Below are positions 49,401 to 60,539 of a stretch of 64,000 bases of DNA, piece after piece. The stretch spans positions 1-64,000 of the forward strand of contig VWND01000073.1 in the NCBI GenBank assembly GCA_009599575.1, read 5' to 3'. Made by a program: the position numbers and the translations under genes. Every line of letters begins with the position of its first letter. The stretch's first letter is position 1. The stretch comes from Blumeriella jaapii. Its lineage: Eukaryota; Ascomycota; Leotiomycetes; Helotiales; Drepanopezizaceae. The notes under the pieces are model-generated. The model had not been told where the DNA came from. It did no database searches and worked only from the letters and a program-made list of their open reading frames with translations.

Positions 49401-49900
49401 GTTTTGAAACCTTTTTAAAAGCATTCGTCGGTAAATAACCATAATCCGATTTATTAGTTTTACGCGAAGCAAAAGCGTTAATCGATTTTGATTACGACGA
49501 ATTAATCGATTATTTTTACGATTTTAATACAAAACTTTTTAGCGCCTTTTGCAAAACGTAAAACTACGTTTAAAAGCTGAAATCTATTATTTACGCAGAA
49601 AAATCGTAAAAAGCATTCGTTGCGGCGATATCTGACAATATTATCGACGAAAAAACTATTAAAACGTTTGTAAATTTAAACGATATTTCGATTGATATTT
49701 TATCGAGCCATTTTTTAAAAAAGCAAAATAAACAAAATGATTTAAACGATAAGCGAAACGCTATCTTTTCGCAAAAGCCAATAGCAAAAAAACCAAAAAC
49801 GAGTTAGAAAACCGAAAGCGTATAAAGCTAAAAAATTTGGGTTTTTTATTAATTTTTAAATTATATAAAATAAACTAGATTGCATTTATTAAAGTTATGT
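46440..49900 (+). pseudogene. E3 ORF3, unassigned region
   Basis: I do not recognise this gene. It is collinear with E2 ORF3. Readable blocks: LLNYDNALKAFAEIKKARNN (about 46850), KTAKTIRRFLFLIIENESEN and RADIFEILFVRKKK (47400-47610), FKLINKKRDDFTKSDLKNAG (about 47680), and the open frame 48773-49054 with HPGLYFAVLIIRNPENCCF, VLNLADSDRIIIIKFDIADF and YYVLLAFVYNSEIIEVYLQL. Near the end come KQKVFVRFRT and LREAKALIDFDYDELIDYFY. It ends about 50 bp before the purine-rich tract at the 3' LTR. Frames shift several times. Confidence 0.65.
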
Positions 49901-49940
49901 TTTTTTTTGGTCGTAATTAAAAACGACTACGTATATTATT

Positions 49941-49950
49941 TAGGACAGAA
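49941..49950 (+). other. Purine-rich tract before the E3 3' LTR
   Basis: TAGGACAGAA directly precedes the LTR. The E1b copy reads TGGGACAGGA (52681-52690). It has the position of the plus-strand primer, although it includes one C. Confidence 0.5.
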
Positions 49951-50226
49951 TATAAAACGGTAATATTTTATATTAATGGAAATTAATAGTTTTAGCTATG
50001 GTCGAAACATAGACCTTTTCGAAGCCTTCTGCCACTGACTACTTTTAACAGGTATAAAAGCAAAGCATCCTTTTAGATAATATTATAAGCACGCAGTTTA
50101 ATTTTAATTTATTTTTTTTTTTTTTTTTTTTTTTTTCTTTTTTTCAGTTTTTTCTAGGGATTCCCTAGATTATTTTACCCACCGATATATGGCCGTATCA
50201 GTCTGGTTTTCCTACATACTTTTACA
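49951..50226 (+). repeat. E3 3' LTR
   Basis: TATAAAACGGTAATATT ... CATACTTTTACA, 276 bp. It is longer than the others because of a T run near 50110-50140. TATAAAAG is at 50053-50060. Confidence 0.92.
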
Positions 50227-52690
50227 ATTCGAATATAAAAAACTTATTATGCTTATAAAAACGATTTCGGAAAAAATAAAAATAAAAAACGTAGAAAAGC
50301 GCGCCGACATTTTCGAAATCTTTTTTATTCGGAAAAGAAAACCATTCGCGTCGTTAGCAGAAAAGGCATTACGAATAAAAACAGCCGGAAATCGACGCCG
50401 AGCTACAGCTTTTAAGTTAATTAATAAAAAACGCGACGATTTTACGGAATCAGATTTAAAAAACGCCGGCATTCCGAAAGGGAAAAACTTAAACGATTTT
50501 AAATTTGACTTTTCGAAATTAAATACGCAAATACTAAAAACGCTTGCTGCGTTTAAAAACGTCGTATTACCACCGCTAATATTTTGAACTTTAATAAAAG
50601 CATTTAAAATTTCGATTATTATACGATTCGACCGAAAAAGCTTGAAAAAAAATATCGAAATTATCGCGGAGAAAATTATATAAAAAGCATAAAATTAAAT
50701 TATTTTGCTTAAAATTTTCGCTTTCGACGACGAAACGATTTAAAAGTTTTATTTCGATATTTTTATATAAAAATTAAATAAATCCGTTAATTTTTTTCTT
50801 TTTATTTCGAACAAAAACTAAATTAAATTTTTTTCGGAAAATTGCAAATGTAATATATTAAAATAAATAAAAAAAACTTTTAAAAACGGTAATCCGTTTT
50901 TATTCGAGCTTTTCTTCGCTAAAAAACTCCGATTTTTTAATTTCGTTTTTACGAATAACGTTAACGCTAAAAAAAACGGTAAGTTTTATTATTTTCACGT
51001 GCGTTATTACGCGGCGTATTGCGATTTAATTATAAAAAAAATTAATATTATCGGCTTTGTTAATCGATTCGCTATTATTAAAAATTCGGATTACGACGTA
51101 TTCGAAATTAATTTTAATAATTAATTTATATTCCGACGAAAAATTACGAAAATTATTAAAACGCGTGCTAAAACTTATTTAAGCTACGCAAACTTTAAAA
51201 CAAACCTTAAAGTTTTTAGCGCGATTATAAAGCTCGATTAAAACGTAAAAAAATAAAAGCAACGAATATTTTTAAAAGCCGACTTTTTTGGCTTTTCGAT
51301 CGAAAATATATTTTAGAATTTATTCGAATTAAGCTGCGAATTCGTTAATTACGTAAGGTCGTATAACGGAGAAAATAAATTATTGCTGTATTTTATAAAA
51401 AAAAAAGTAGCTATATATAAGCATTATTTTCGATTAATTAAAACTTAAAAAGCGCTTACAGTTTTTTTCGCCAATATGCTATATAATTTTATTTAACAAG
51501 CTTTTAAAATACACTCCGGCTTTTACTTCGCTGTTTTAATTATTCGGAATTCCGGGAACTATTGCTTCGTAATATATTTTAACGTTTCGATCGTTTTAAA
51601 TCTCGTTAGTTCCGATCGTATTATAATTACAAAATTCGATATCGCCGATTTTTTAAAAAAAAAAAAATCGAAGATTTTACCGACGTTATTTTCGATTATT
51701 ACGTTTTGCTTATATTCGCATATAATTCGGAAATAATCGAAGCTTATTTGTAATTATATTACGACGCTAAGCTAATTAAAACTATTTAAAAAAATCCAGC
51801 TTTTTTGTATTTTAGCGCGTTTAAAATAATGGCTTTAGTTATTTCATCGGACTACGAAACCGAAAGCTACGAAATAAAAAATAAAATAATTTCTGTCAGC
51901 TTTTCGATTAAGCAAAAGGTTTTCGTCAGATTCAGAACCCAAAAAACCGACGGCGCGATGCTAATTTATTCGAATAATTATACGGCGCAGAAATACAAAA
52001 ATTACTTCGAAAACGACGCTTCGATAAATAATCTGATATTATTTATTTTGCGACGAAAGCAATTATAATATTTTCGATAGTTTCGATTGCAAACGATTAT
52101 TTTCGAATTATTTCGTAAAATAGTTTTTTTTACAAGCCTCGGAGCTTTTTTAAAAGCATTCGTCGGTAAATAACCGTAATCCGACCTATCAGTTTTACGC
52201 GAAGCAAAAGCGTTAATCGGTTTTAATTACGACGAATTAATCGATTATTTTTACGATTTTAATACAAAACTTTTCAGCGCTTTTTGCAAAGCGTAAAACT
52301 ACGTTTAAAAGCTGAAATTTATTATTTACGCAGAAAAGTCGTAGAAAGTATTCGTCGCGGCGATATTTAATAATATTATCGACGAAAAAACTATTAAAAC
52401 GTTCGTAGATTTAAACGATATTTCGACTGATATTTTATCGAGCCATTTTTTAAAAAAGAAAAATAAATAAAATAATTTAAACGATAAGCGAAACGCTATT
52501 CTTTTACAGAAGCCAATAGCAAAAAGGCTAAAAACGAGTTAGAAGACCGAAGGAGTATAAAAGCTAAAAAGTTCGGTTTTTAATTGATTGGTTTTTAAAT
52601 TATATAAAATAAATTAGATTGTATTTACTGAAGTTATATTTTTTCTTTGGTCGTAATTAAAAACGATTACGTATATTGTTTGGGACAGGA
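50227..52690 (+). pseudogene. ORF3, downstream part (E1b)
   Basis: The continuation of a family E copy after E3. It starts at the position equal to E3 47490 and so overlaps the E1 part ending at 36680 by about 119 bp. Open pieces: 50189-50587, with its own part from 50227 (KTISEKIKIKNVEKRADIFE, RRATAFKLINKKRDDFTESD, NAGIPKGKNLNDFKFDFSKL), and 51805-52068 (ALVISSDYETESYEIKNK, VFVRFRTQKTDGAMLIYSNN, KYKNYFENDASINNLILF). I do not recognise the protein. It stops at about 52590, then a short tail leads to the purine-rich tract at 52681. Confidence 0.65.
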
Positions 52691-52957
52691 TATAAAACGG
52701 TAATATTTTGTATTAATAGGAGTTGGTAGTTTTAGCTATAGTCGAGGCATGGATCTTTTCGAAACCTTTTGCCATTGATTACTTTCAACAGGTATAAAAG
52801 CAAAGTACTTTTTTAAATAGTATTATAAGCACGCAGTTTAATTTATATTTTTATTTATTTTTCTTTTTCTTTTTTCAGTTTTTTCTAGGGATTCCCTAGA
52901 CTATTTTACCCACCGATATGTGGCCGTATCAGTCTGGTTTTCCTATCTATTTTTACA
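52691..52957 (+). repeat. 3' LTR of E1b
   Basis: TATAAAACGGTAATATTTTG ... CTATTTTTACA, 267 bp, with TATAAAAG at 52793-52800. It is followed by GTAG and the inverted G1 fragment G3, which does not match the 5' flank of E1 (CTGT, E4 leader). Confidence 0.9.
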
Positions 52958-53872
52958 GTAGTTTAGCTTTGCGAAAATTATGGTTTTGCTGAAATAAGCG
53001 ATTGAAAGCTAATCGTCGCTATAAAATTGCGAAAGCATAAAAGCTATTACGCTGTCTAAAGCGTTAGTTTAATATATAAAAAAATTTTTATTTATAATAT
53101 TATAAAACTAATGCAATAATAAAAGCTAGTATAAAAAGGTCGAAACTTTTCTAACATTCAAAAGTGAAATTGTAAAAAACGTTAGCCTTAGTTAAATAAA
53201 TCAAAAGTTTTGCAATTATATCGTAATTTCGAATAAAACGTCGGTAGAAATTACAAAAACTAAAAAAGCTTTGTACACCTTTTATAATAGTAGAAAGCTT
53301 TTAATAAACGACTACGAAGATTTTTTTTAAATTTACTTTTAAACCTTTAATTAAAATAATAAAATTTAAATAACGGGTCCGAATAATATTAAATTCAAAT
53401 TTCCGAATATCGGCCTGTAATCCAGCGTTAGCGAACCTTTAAAGCATTTTGCGAACGTATATAACGTGTTTTAAAAAATCGGACGAATAAATAAAAATAT
53501 TATCCAGGTATATAATACAAAAATCGTTTAAATAATCGAAAAAAACGTCGTTTATATAGCGTTAGTAAATTGCGAGCCTATTAATAAAGCCAAAAAGTAG
53601 CATTTTGCATTTATAAACGCCGTAACGCGTACGAAACGTTGTTAGTTTTTTACTGGCGGAATTTATTCGAATTTTATAAAAAGCTTAACGAATATCGAAT
53701 TTCGTAAAAATTCGTGCTTCCGAAAAATAAGCAAAAGTTTTATCGATAAAAAAAAAAGTAGCGATTTTTACGAATAATATTATTAAAAGCTCGATAATCG
53801 ATATAAAAACGTAGTAAACCGTCGGGTTTTTTAGCGAAATGCATTAAAGCAGCGAAAAAAGCGGTAAAAGAT
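52958..53872 (-). mobile_element. G1 fragment G3 (RT to start of RNase H)
   Basis: On the minus strand it matches copy B 60955-61851. Shared stretches include the complement of TTAGCAAAACCATAA at its left end and the RT-start region (CTAAAAAACCCGACGG-type) at 53830-53860. On the left it meets the E1b LTR, on the right it is cut at 53872 by the LTR of G2. No open frame is left. Confidence 0.85.
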
Positions 53873-54048
53873 TGTCAGGGGTGCGAACGAACAGAAGATT
53901 CGTAGATAAATTGCATTAATTACGAGGTTCTAAATTAGAGGTGTCGCGAAGTCTAAGATACAATATGTGCGGGCTCCGATGTCACGTGATAACAACGTGA
54001 TTTTCGGACCATGTAATCAACGAACTGATATTTATTTTTTTTATATAT

Positions 54049-54050
<2 letters not shown>
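53873..54050 (-). repeat. G2 3' LTR (inner limit uncertain)
   Basis: On the plus strand it starts TGTCAGGGGTGCGAACGAAC, directly at the break in G3. A CACGTGATAACAACGTG near-palindrome lies at about 53982. The inner edge merges with a long T run, so the length is uncertain. No second copy is in the window to confirm it. Confidence 0.55.
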
Positions 54051-54138
<88 letters not shown>

Positions 54139-54160
54139 TTTTTTTTTTTTATTTTTTTAT
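54051..54160. repeat. ~110-nt T homopolymer tract
   Basis: T run broken only by A at about 54087, 54137, 54151 and 54159. In G2 sense it is a poly(A)-like tract between the chromodomain end and the LTR. Confidence 0.85.
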
Positions 54161-54399
54161 CGTCGGAATTTATTTTTATAAATCGAATTTTGTTCGCGAA
54201 GCGTTTTTTGTAAACGAATGCGAAGTTTAGCTGGAATAGTAGTAGAAAAATAATAAAAAAGGCAGGCTTTTTTAGTTTCGGAAGCAGAACAATTAGTTTT
54301 TTTATAATAGAAAGGAAATTAATAACAGTCTTTTTGTGTTTGATAACGGTTGTAAAAGCTTTTTTGATAGTAAAAATTCGTTTTTGTTATTCGTCGATT

Positions 54400-57300
54400 T
54401 GGCACGTTTTTTATTAGTAATTTTGGCTTTAGCCAATTTTGCTTTAGTCGGATAAGGTTTTTGAAAAAAACGTATAGCGAATTTAATTATAAAATTATAT
54501 GCGTTAATAACGTTTTTTAATAGTTTTCAAAATTGGTTTTCGGCGTTGTAACCGCGCTATTATATAAAATAAAAAAAATTAGAATTTCGTTTAAAATCGA
54601 AAATAGCGTTTATAGCTTATAATAAGCTGCCGTCGGCGTCGATAAAAACAAATGGTAAAAGGGGGTTTTCCTGCTTTGGAAAAGGATCGTTGTAAGCAGG
54701 TTTGAGTAAATTAATATGAAAAACGAGGTGTAATAATTTTTGCTCGAAAAGTAGTTTTAATTTATAATTGTAAAAGTTTAAAATTTCGGCGATTTTGTAA
54801 AAATCGTAAAACTTATTATCGAGCTTTTTAATTGGTTTGATAAAAATGATATTACGCTTATTAAAAAACACGTTATTTTTTATTCGGTAAAAAAAAGCTG
54901 GTTGGCGGTATCGGTTAAAATAATATTTTTGGTCGGCTAGCGCTAAAATCAGATTCGTGCGTAATAATAGTTTTATTTTTTTTATTTTATTTGTAAAATC
55001 GTTTTTTTTCGCGTTTGCTATTTGTAACGTGCGAAAAGTCGAAGCTAAAATAAATTTGAATAGAAAAAAGCTTAGTCGGAAATAAAAGCTTTTGTTAGCG
55101 TAAAAAAAGGAAATTTCGGTAAAAGCGTTTATAACGTTATTTGCTGCGAATTCGGCTAGAAAAAATCAGTTTTTCCAGTTTTTTTAAGCGTATTTAATAA
55201 ATTATTTTAAATAAAAAAATAGATAAGCGTTTGCGTTTTCGGTTTAGCCATTTGTTTCGGAATAAAAGCTGGTGGATAGCGTAATATTAGTTTCGAAACG
55301 ATAATTAATAGCTTTTTAAAATTGTGAAACAAATAAAAAGCTTCGGTTTGAAATTATAAAATCGAAAAGATTATATAAGCGCCAGATATTTTTACAAAAC
55401 AGTTTGGTTAGATCTGACGCTTTTATAATTAAATAGCAGATTATATAATATCGTTTTTTAATAAAGCGATATATTATTATTATAATCAAGTTGTTTCGAT
55501 TTTTATGCTTTTTTACGAGAAAAAGGTTTATAAAATCGATTAATATATGATTTCAACGGCGTAAAAAAATAAACAAAGGTTTGAAAAGTTTTTGATAGCG
55601 TTGATTAATGTTTGTATTGCGAAAATAGCCGTTGCAATTGCGTATAAATTTTTTGCAATTTTTAAAAATTAATGGCTAATAATAATTTCTGCTAATAATT
55701 TCGTACAATTTGTTTTTTTCGGAATGGCCTGTTTTTATTAAATTATAGGCTATTTGCAAAAGCCAGATGCGAATAGAAATATTCAAATTCGATATATTTG
55801 AAACGTATAATCGGTTTCGAAAATATAATTTATTATTACGTATAAAATATTCGGAAAATTATAAGTTTTTTAATTTCGGAATACTTTTTGGTTTAAGTAT
55901 TTCTTTTTTAATAGCAATTTATAATTTGTTAATAAAATAATATTCGTTTAATAATCGTAAAAGCTTTTCGTCGTTTGCTTTAAATATTTATTTAAATAAA
56001 ACTGGAAAAGCGTTTAAAATTTCAGTTAAATAATGCTTTTTAAAAAAAGTTTGGTTTTGAAACTAAATTTTTTCGTTTGAAAAGTTTTAGAAAAGATTTT
56101 GAAAACGTCGGATTAAAAAATCAGATTTACTATTTTGTTTTTTAGATTTGAATATAATTACGAAATCAAAATCAGCTAAAAACTCGCTTTAGCGTATTTG
56201 ACGTCGGTTAAATTGTTTAATTATTATAAAATATTTTAAGTTTCGGTGGTTTGTAAATATACGAATTGGATAGGCAGCTTTTTGTAATTCGGTTCGTTAA
56301 TTTTCGAAGCAACGTATAATAACGAAAAGTTTTTTGTTATAAATTTCGTAATTGCATTCGGCTAAATCGAACTTTTTCGATATAAAAGCGATTAAATAAA
56401 ATACTTTTGCATCGTTTTTTTAAAAAAAAAATTTTGAAAAAACGTAATTAAAAGCGTTAGTTTTAACAAATATTTTTTTGTTAAAATTAAAATAAAACAA
56501 CGTAAATGCAATCGTAAAAGCTGATTTAAAAAATTCGAAAGTTTTAATATAATTATTATTAAAGTTTTATTTAATGTTTTTTTTCGTTAGATTTATTAAA
56601 AAAGTAATAATGCGAAAGAAATTTTTAATAAAACGTCGGTAGAAATTTGCAAAACCTAAGAACGCTTATACGTTTTTAACGTTAAAGAAAAGGTTTCAGC
56701 TAATAATAGCTTTTAATTTTTTAGGATTTATTTTGATTTTAGTAATAAAAATGATTATTTTTAGATAAACGATTTTTTAAATTTTAAATTCGCATTTTTT
56801 TATATTTAATTGCAGGCCAGCGTCGGAAAAAGCTTGAAAAACGAGGTTGACGTGTTTTTTGTGTTTTTGAAAATCGTTTAAATAAATTAAAATATCGTTT
56901 ATATAAATTATATAAAAAATATTTAAATAAAATCGTAAAATATCGTTTATACGAAATTGAAAAATGGCAGAAGCGTTGTATAAACCGAAAAGCATAATTA
57001 ACGATTCGAATAAATCGTATTTTATATTAAACGCAGTAAGTTATTTATAGCTTTTTTTTATTCGAATTTTATTAAAGGCGGCAAAAACGTTAAGTTTGAT
57101 ATAGAATTTCGTTTTGCTTAATCGAAAAAATATTTTTTTAAATTAATAGCAAAAGATATCGGTTTTTGATTGTTATAGCGTTGAAAGCTTTGTAATCGAC
57201 GCAAAAACGTAATTCGCTTTTTGGCTTTTTTGCAAATAAAACTGAAAAGGCGGCGGAGAAAAAGCTAGCTCGAATCTAGCTTTTTTCGAAGTTTTTTTTC

Positions 57301-57690
57301 AGAAACTTACGTAAAACTTAAAATTCGTTAATTAATATATTATACAAAAAACCGTATAAAAGTATTGCGCTAAAACGGAGTTTTATCGTATAATTAACGC
57401 TTTTTTTATAAAACGTAAGTTTATCAATTTTAATAAGATCGAAAGCGGCCAAATAATAATAATAATATTAAAAGAGTTTATTCGGAAGTTAATTGGCGGT
57501 TTGATTTGAAAAGCCAAACGAATATTTTTTAAAAAGGTTTTAGCGAAGTAAAATTCAGCTAATAAATGTTATCGTTTAATTTAAAAAAGTTTTCGTCGTA
57601 ATTGGTTTATTTTTAGTAATACAAAATTAGGATCGTTTTTAATTATAACGCCGAGTTTTTGTAAATATTGGTCGATTTCGTATAATAAAA
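54400..57690 (-). pseudogene. G2 pol: RT, RNase H, integrase, chromodomain (decayed)
   Basis: RT: 56995-56777 is open and reads MLFGLYNASAIFQFRINDIL and IYINDILIYLNDFQKHKKHV, the YLDDILIY motif with Asn for the first Asp, then LQLNIKKCEF. RNase H at about 56600-56150 begins IFVKTNAFNYVFS, where the usual ETDAS has become KTNAF. Integrase at about 55800-54900 has a zinc-binding GHSEKNKLYEIISRNYYWP and NCNGYF stretch, then HILIDFINLF. The open 84-codon frame 54871-54617 is the C-terminal linker (KPIKKLDNKFYDFYKIAEIL, HLVFHINLLKPAYND). A GYNAENQFWK-like chromodomain follows at about 54600-54430. It is a typical Ty3/gypsy chromovirus pol. Confidence 0.88.
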
Positions 57691-57697
57691 TTGAAAA

Positions 57698-58013
57698 TGT
57701 GACGATTCACTCTGTTGCCACCTCTCGTGTCACCCCAGCAACTACGTATAGCTGCAAGCTCCCCAGCAGCTACGTATAGCTGCAAGCTCCCTGGTCTCCT
57801 GGTGGGTCTCCCTATCAACTGTGGAAACTATTCATATATATAAGACTCTTTCCTTTTAGCAACTTCTGCCTTTTGCAGTTGTTAATTTTAAATAAATATT
57901 TTTATTATAAAATCAAAGGCTCGTTTTCTTATATTATATAAACAAAGCGATCAGTTGACTGATCTCCCAGCCTTTCGATTGATTAGATCGTCATATTATC
58001 AACAACTTTTTAC
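57698..58013 (+). repeat. 5' LTR of G1-B
   Basis: TGTGACGATTCACTCTG ... CTTTTTAC. It contains two tandem ~27-bp copies of CAGCARCTACGTATAGCTGC (57736-57790) and a TATATATAAG box at 57835-57843. Confidence 0.88.
57835..57843 (+). promoter_or_regulatory. TATA box of the G1 LTR (copy B)
   Basis: ATATATAAG after CTATTC. It is kept in the copy A LTR (about 411-420). It lies about 140 bp from the LTR start and on the coding strand. Confidence 0.5.
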
Positions 58014-58015
58014 GC

Positions 58016-58025
58016 TGGCGACGGC
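58016..58025 (+). other. Primer binding site of G1-B
   Basis: TGGCGACGGC just after the LTR, as in copy A. It is compatible with a tRNA 3' end. Confidence 0.65.
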
Positions 58026-58689
58026 GTAAATTATTTTTCCTTTCGAATTTCTTACGGGTTATATCAAAATAATCGACCGGTCGTAAAAAGGCTTATTTCC
58101 GCATTTCGCGAAGGATGGCTTTTATTCAACGATCTTTCCTTTAGCAGAGCTTTTCAGCTTCTGCTACTACACTTCAACCTCCTTTTTAATCAGCGAAAAA
58201 GCAGCCTTTCCCAGAAACTTTTTTTTTTGAAAAACAATCCTCTCCCCGAGAAAAAAAAAACAAAAGAAAGGGCAGAGCGCCAACTATTTCGCCTGCCACC
58301 TCCCAGCCTAGCGCTGAAAGCGTTCAGTTAAGACTTCTGCAAAATCAACTGAAAAAGGCGCAAAAGCGTGAACGACAACTTTTGGAGACTATACGACTGC
58401 GACAAACTTCTTAATCAAAGCGTTTGGTAAAATCTATCGAACGTGCTTCTGTCAGCCGCGAATCTGCTGCTTCTTTTCGCAACGTTTCATTTCAACCAAC
58501 AAACGCTGCAAATTAATTTCCACGCTTTTCGCGAATTTTTTTTGAATCTCTCCCTGACGGCCAAGACTTTAGCGCGCCTTTTAAACGCTATAATTCCCAT
58601 TTATCTGCTAACTTTCGATTAGCTCGTATAAAACGCGTTTCGAACCTTAAGTTTAAATTAAATAATAGTAAAGATTACAAAGCACGCTA

Positions 58690-59600
58690 TTGAAAAATTA
58701 AAATTTTCGATAATTTCGAATTTTACTACGATTATTTTGCTAGCGATCGATCTCGCAAGAATTATATATTCGATTAAACCGAAAGCGTAATAAAAAAGTT
58801 CTTGATTCCACGTATTTTAGACCGTTCCGATTTTACATCTTCCGAAAAATTAATCAAAAAGATCGCCGATTTCCTGGCCGATCTTTCAAACGTTTAAAAA
58901 GCGGAAAACGAATTCAAAATGCTTGTAATAAACACGCACGACGACTTTTAGCGATTTTACTTGCGATTTTCCACTTTCGCAGCGAACGCTTAAATACGAA
59001 TTGACAAACAGCTTCGAAACGCTTTCCGCGATAAAATACCAAAGCGTTTATAAGAAAAGCTGCATTTGAAATAAGCGCGTACAACGACTTTTAAGAATTG
59101 GCTTACCGCCGTTCGACAAAAAAAACAAAATTAGCTGGCTAAACGAATTTTATACGCGAATCGCTTTTTAATCAAATCTATTATTTATTAAAATAATAAA
59201 TCCTTAACTAAAACGTATTACGAGTCAAATCGTACGTACGAAAATCGTTTTAATATTTTATAAGCTCCTTCTTAACCCTCTGTTTTTTCTTTTTCTCCAC
59301 GCTAAAACGCCCCTTTTGGCGTTTTTCCTTTTCGATCGGACCAACGACAACGTTCGTTTTTTATTTCATATCAGAAGGTTCGAGGCTAATTTATACGATT
59401 TTTTACGGGCCGATCCTCGGTTCTACCCAAAGGCCCTTCTAAATTAATAAATATAAACGAGATCGAACCGGCCGAAAATTCGCTTTTTAATAATAATAAT
59501 AAAAACGAAAATCCTTTTTTAAACGATTTTCAAAACGTATATAAGGAAATCGAAAACTTTTCCGCTAATCGAAAAAACGCTCAGGCCTAAGCAAAGCTTT
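58690..59600 (+). pseudogene. G1-B gag (decayed)
   Basis: After a ~650 bp leader the sequence gives, across frames, a capsid-like text: EKLIKKIADFLADLSNV, KAENEFKMLVINTHDDF, RFYLRFSTFAANA, IDKQLRNAFRDKIPKRL and LAKRILYANRF. This is the usual gag organisation of filamentous-ascomycete gypsy elements (helical capsid region; a zinc knuckle further on is not readable). Several codons are stops where Trp or Gln is expected. Non-functional. Confidence 0.75.
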
Positions 59601-59704
59601 TTTTTTAAGCGTGTTGCGCGATATACGTTATTTTAACGTTCGAAAGCTTTTTAATAGCGATTTATTAACAATTTCCGTTATATTTATTAAAAATAGTTTT
59701 TTGT

Positions 59705-60250
59705 ACAAAATGAAAACGCTCGCCGATTTTAAAGCGAACGGTTACGCGTTGATCGATTCGGCGCTGATTAAATCTTTTTTTTTTTTTTTTAAATCTTTAA
59801 TTTAACTTTTCCCGGCTTCTTTTCTTATAAAAAAGTATAATAAAACTCGTGGCCATTTAATTATATATTTTACGCTTTTTAATTTTATTATTAATAATCG
59901 AATATAATCGTTTACTTTTTTTTTAATTATTAACTTCGAAAATCATAATATGATTTTAAAAAAAGCTTGGTTGGCCGAATATTAAATTTTATTAAATTGT
60001 AATAAACGCAAGTTTTATTAGCCGAAATTTTACTCTCCCACAGCTTTTTACGCTCGTTGTATTAAAATCTTTTATTTGCATTTCCGAAAAATTTAATTTC
60101 GCCATTAAAACGACGCTGTAAGACGTAACAAAAACCTTGATCAATTATGACAGACTTACGACGCTATGCGAAACGCGAAAAAATCGAATTTCATTCGCGA
60201 TGTCAATTTCGATAGCGACGCCAATGGAATAATATAAGAAATTACATTAT
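59705..60250 (+). pseudogene. G1-B aspartic protease region
   Basis: An open stretch (59611-59805) reads KMKTLADFKANGYALIDSAL, matching a retroviral protease active site in which DSGANG has become DFKANG. Further on come NKTRGHLIIYFTLF, then ENHNMILKKAWLAEY (the ILG-type motif followed by the WLAE region) at about 59935-59985. A basic stretch to about 60250 leads to pol. It would process Gag-Pol. The catalytic Asp is kept but the S and G of the triad are not. Confidence 0.8.
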
Positions 60251-60539
60251 TTTCCCAGGCTGACGATTCCTTTTCTGTTATTTCTTCTTTTTTTTCTTTT
60301 TTTTTTTTTTCGTTAAAACAGCTTTTTCGTTTTACGAAAAACAGTTATATTAAAAACCGAAAAAAAGCTTTCGCCGCGATAGCCTTTCAGTTTAATATAA
60401 TCGATAATTTAAACAAGCCATTTCCTAAATCTTCCAAACGACCAGTTCGAAAACGAATTTCTTAATCTACTGTTTACCCAATTTTTATCTGCCAGATTAT
60501 TGCATACGCTTTTAAACTGATTTCCAGAAAAAAACCAGT

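Larger units (their letters stand above)
36681..50226 (+). mobile_element. Family E retrotransposon, copy E3 (complete, carrying a 2.2 kb insert)
   Basis: LTRs are at 36681-36948 and 49951-50226, with a complete internal region on the plus strand. The leader is interrupted by a foreign 2.2 kb block (37159-39394). Without it the element is about 11.3 kb, like E0 and E2. The left flank is TTAT and the right flank ATTC, so no target duplication is visible. Confidence 0.9.
53873..57697 (-). mobile_element. Chromodomain gypsy retrotransposon G2 (truncated in window)
   Basis: The minus strand carries, in order from high to low coordinates, RT, RNase H, integrase and a chromodomain-like end, followed by an LTR ending ACCCCTGACA at 53873. 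The 5' part (gag, protease, 5' LTR) is absent because G1-B starts at 57698. It is inserted into G3. The LTR stretch 53873-54030 is far less AT-rich than the coding part. Confidence 0.85.
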
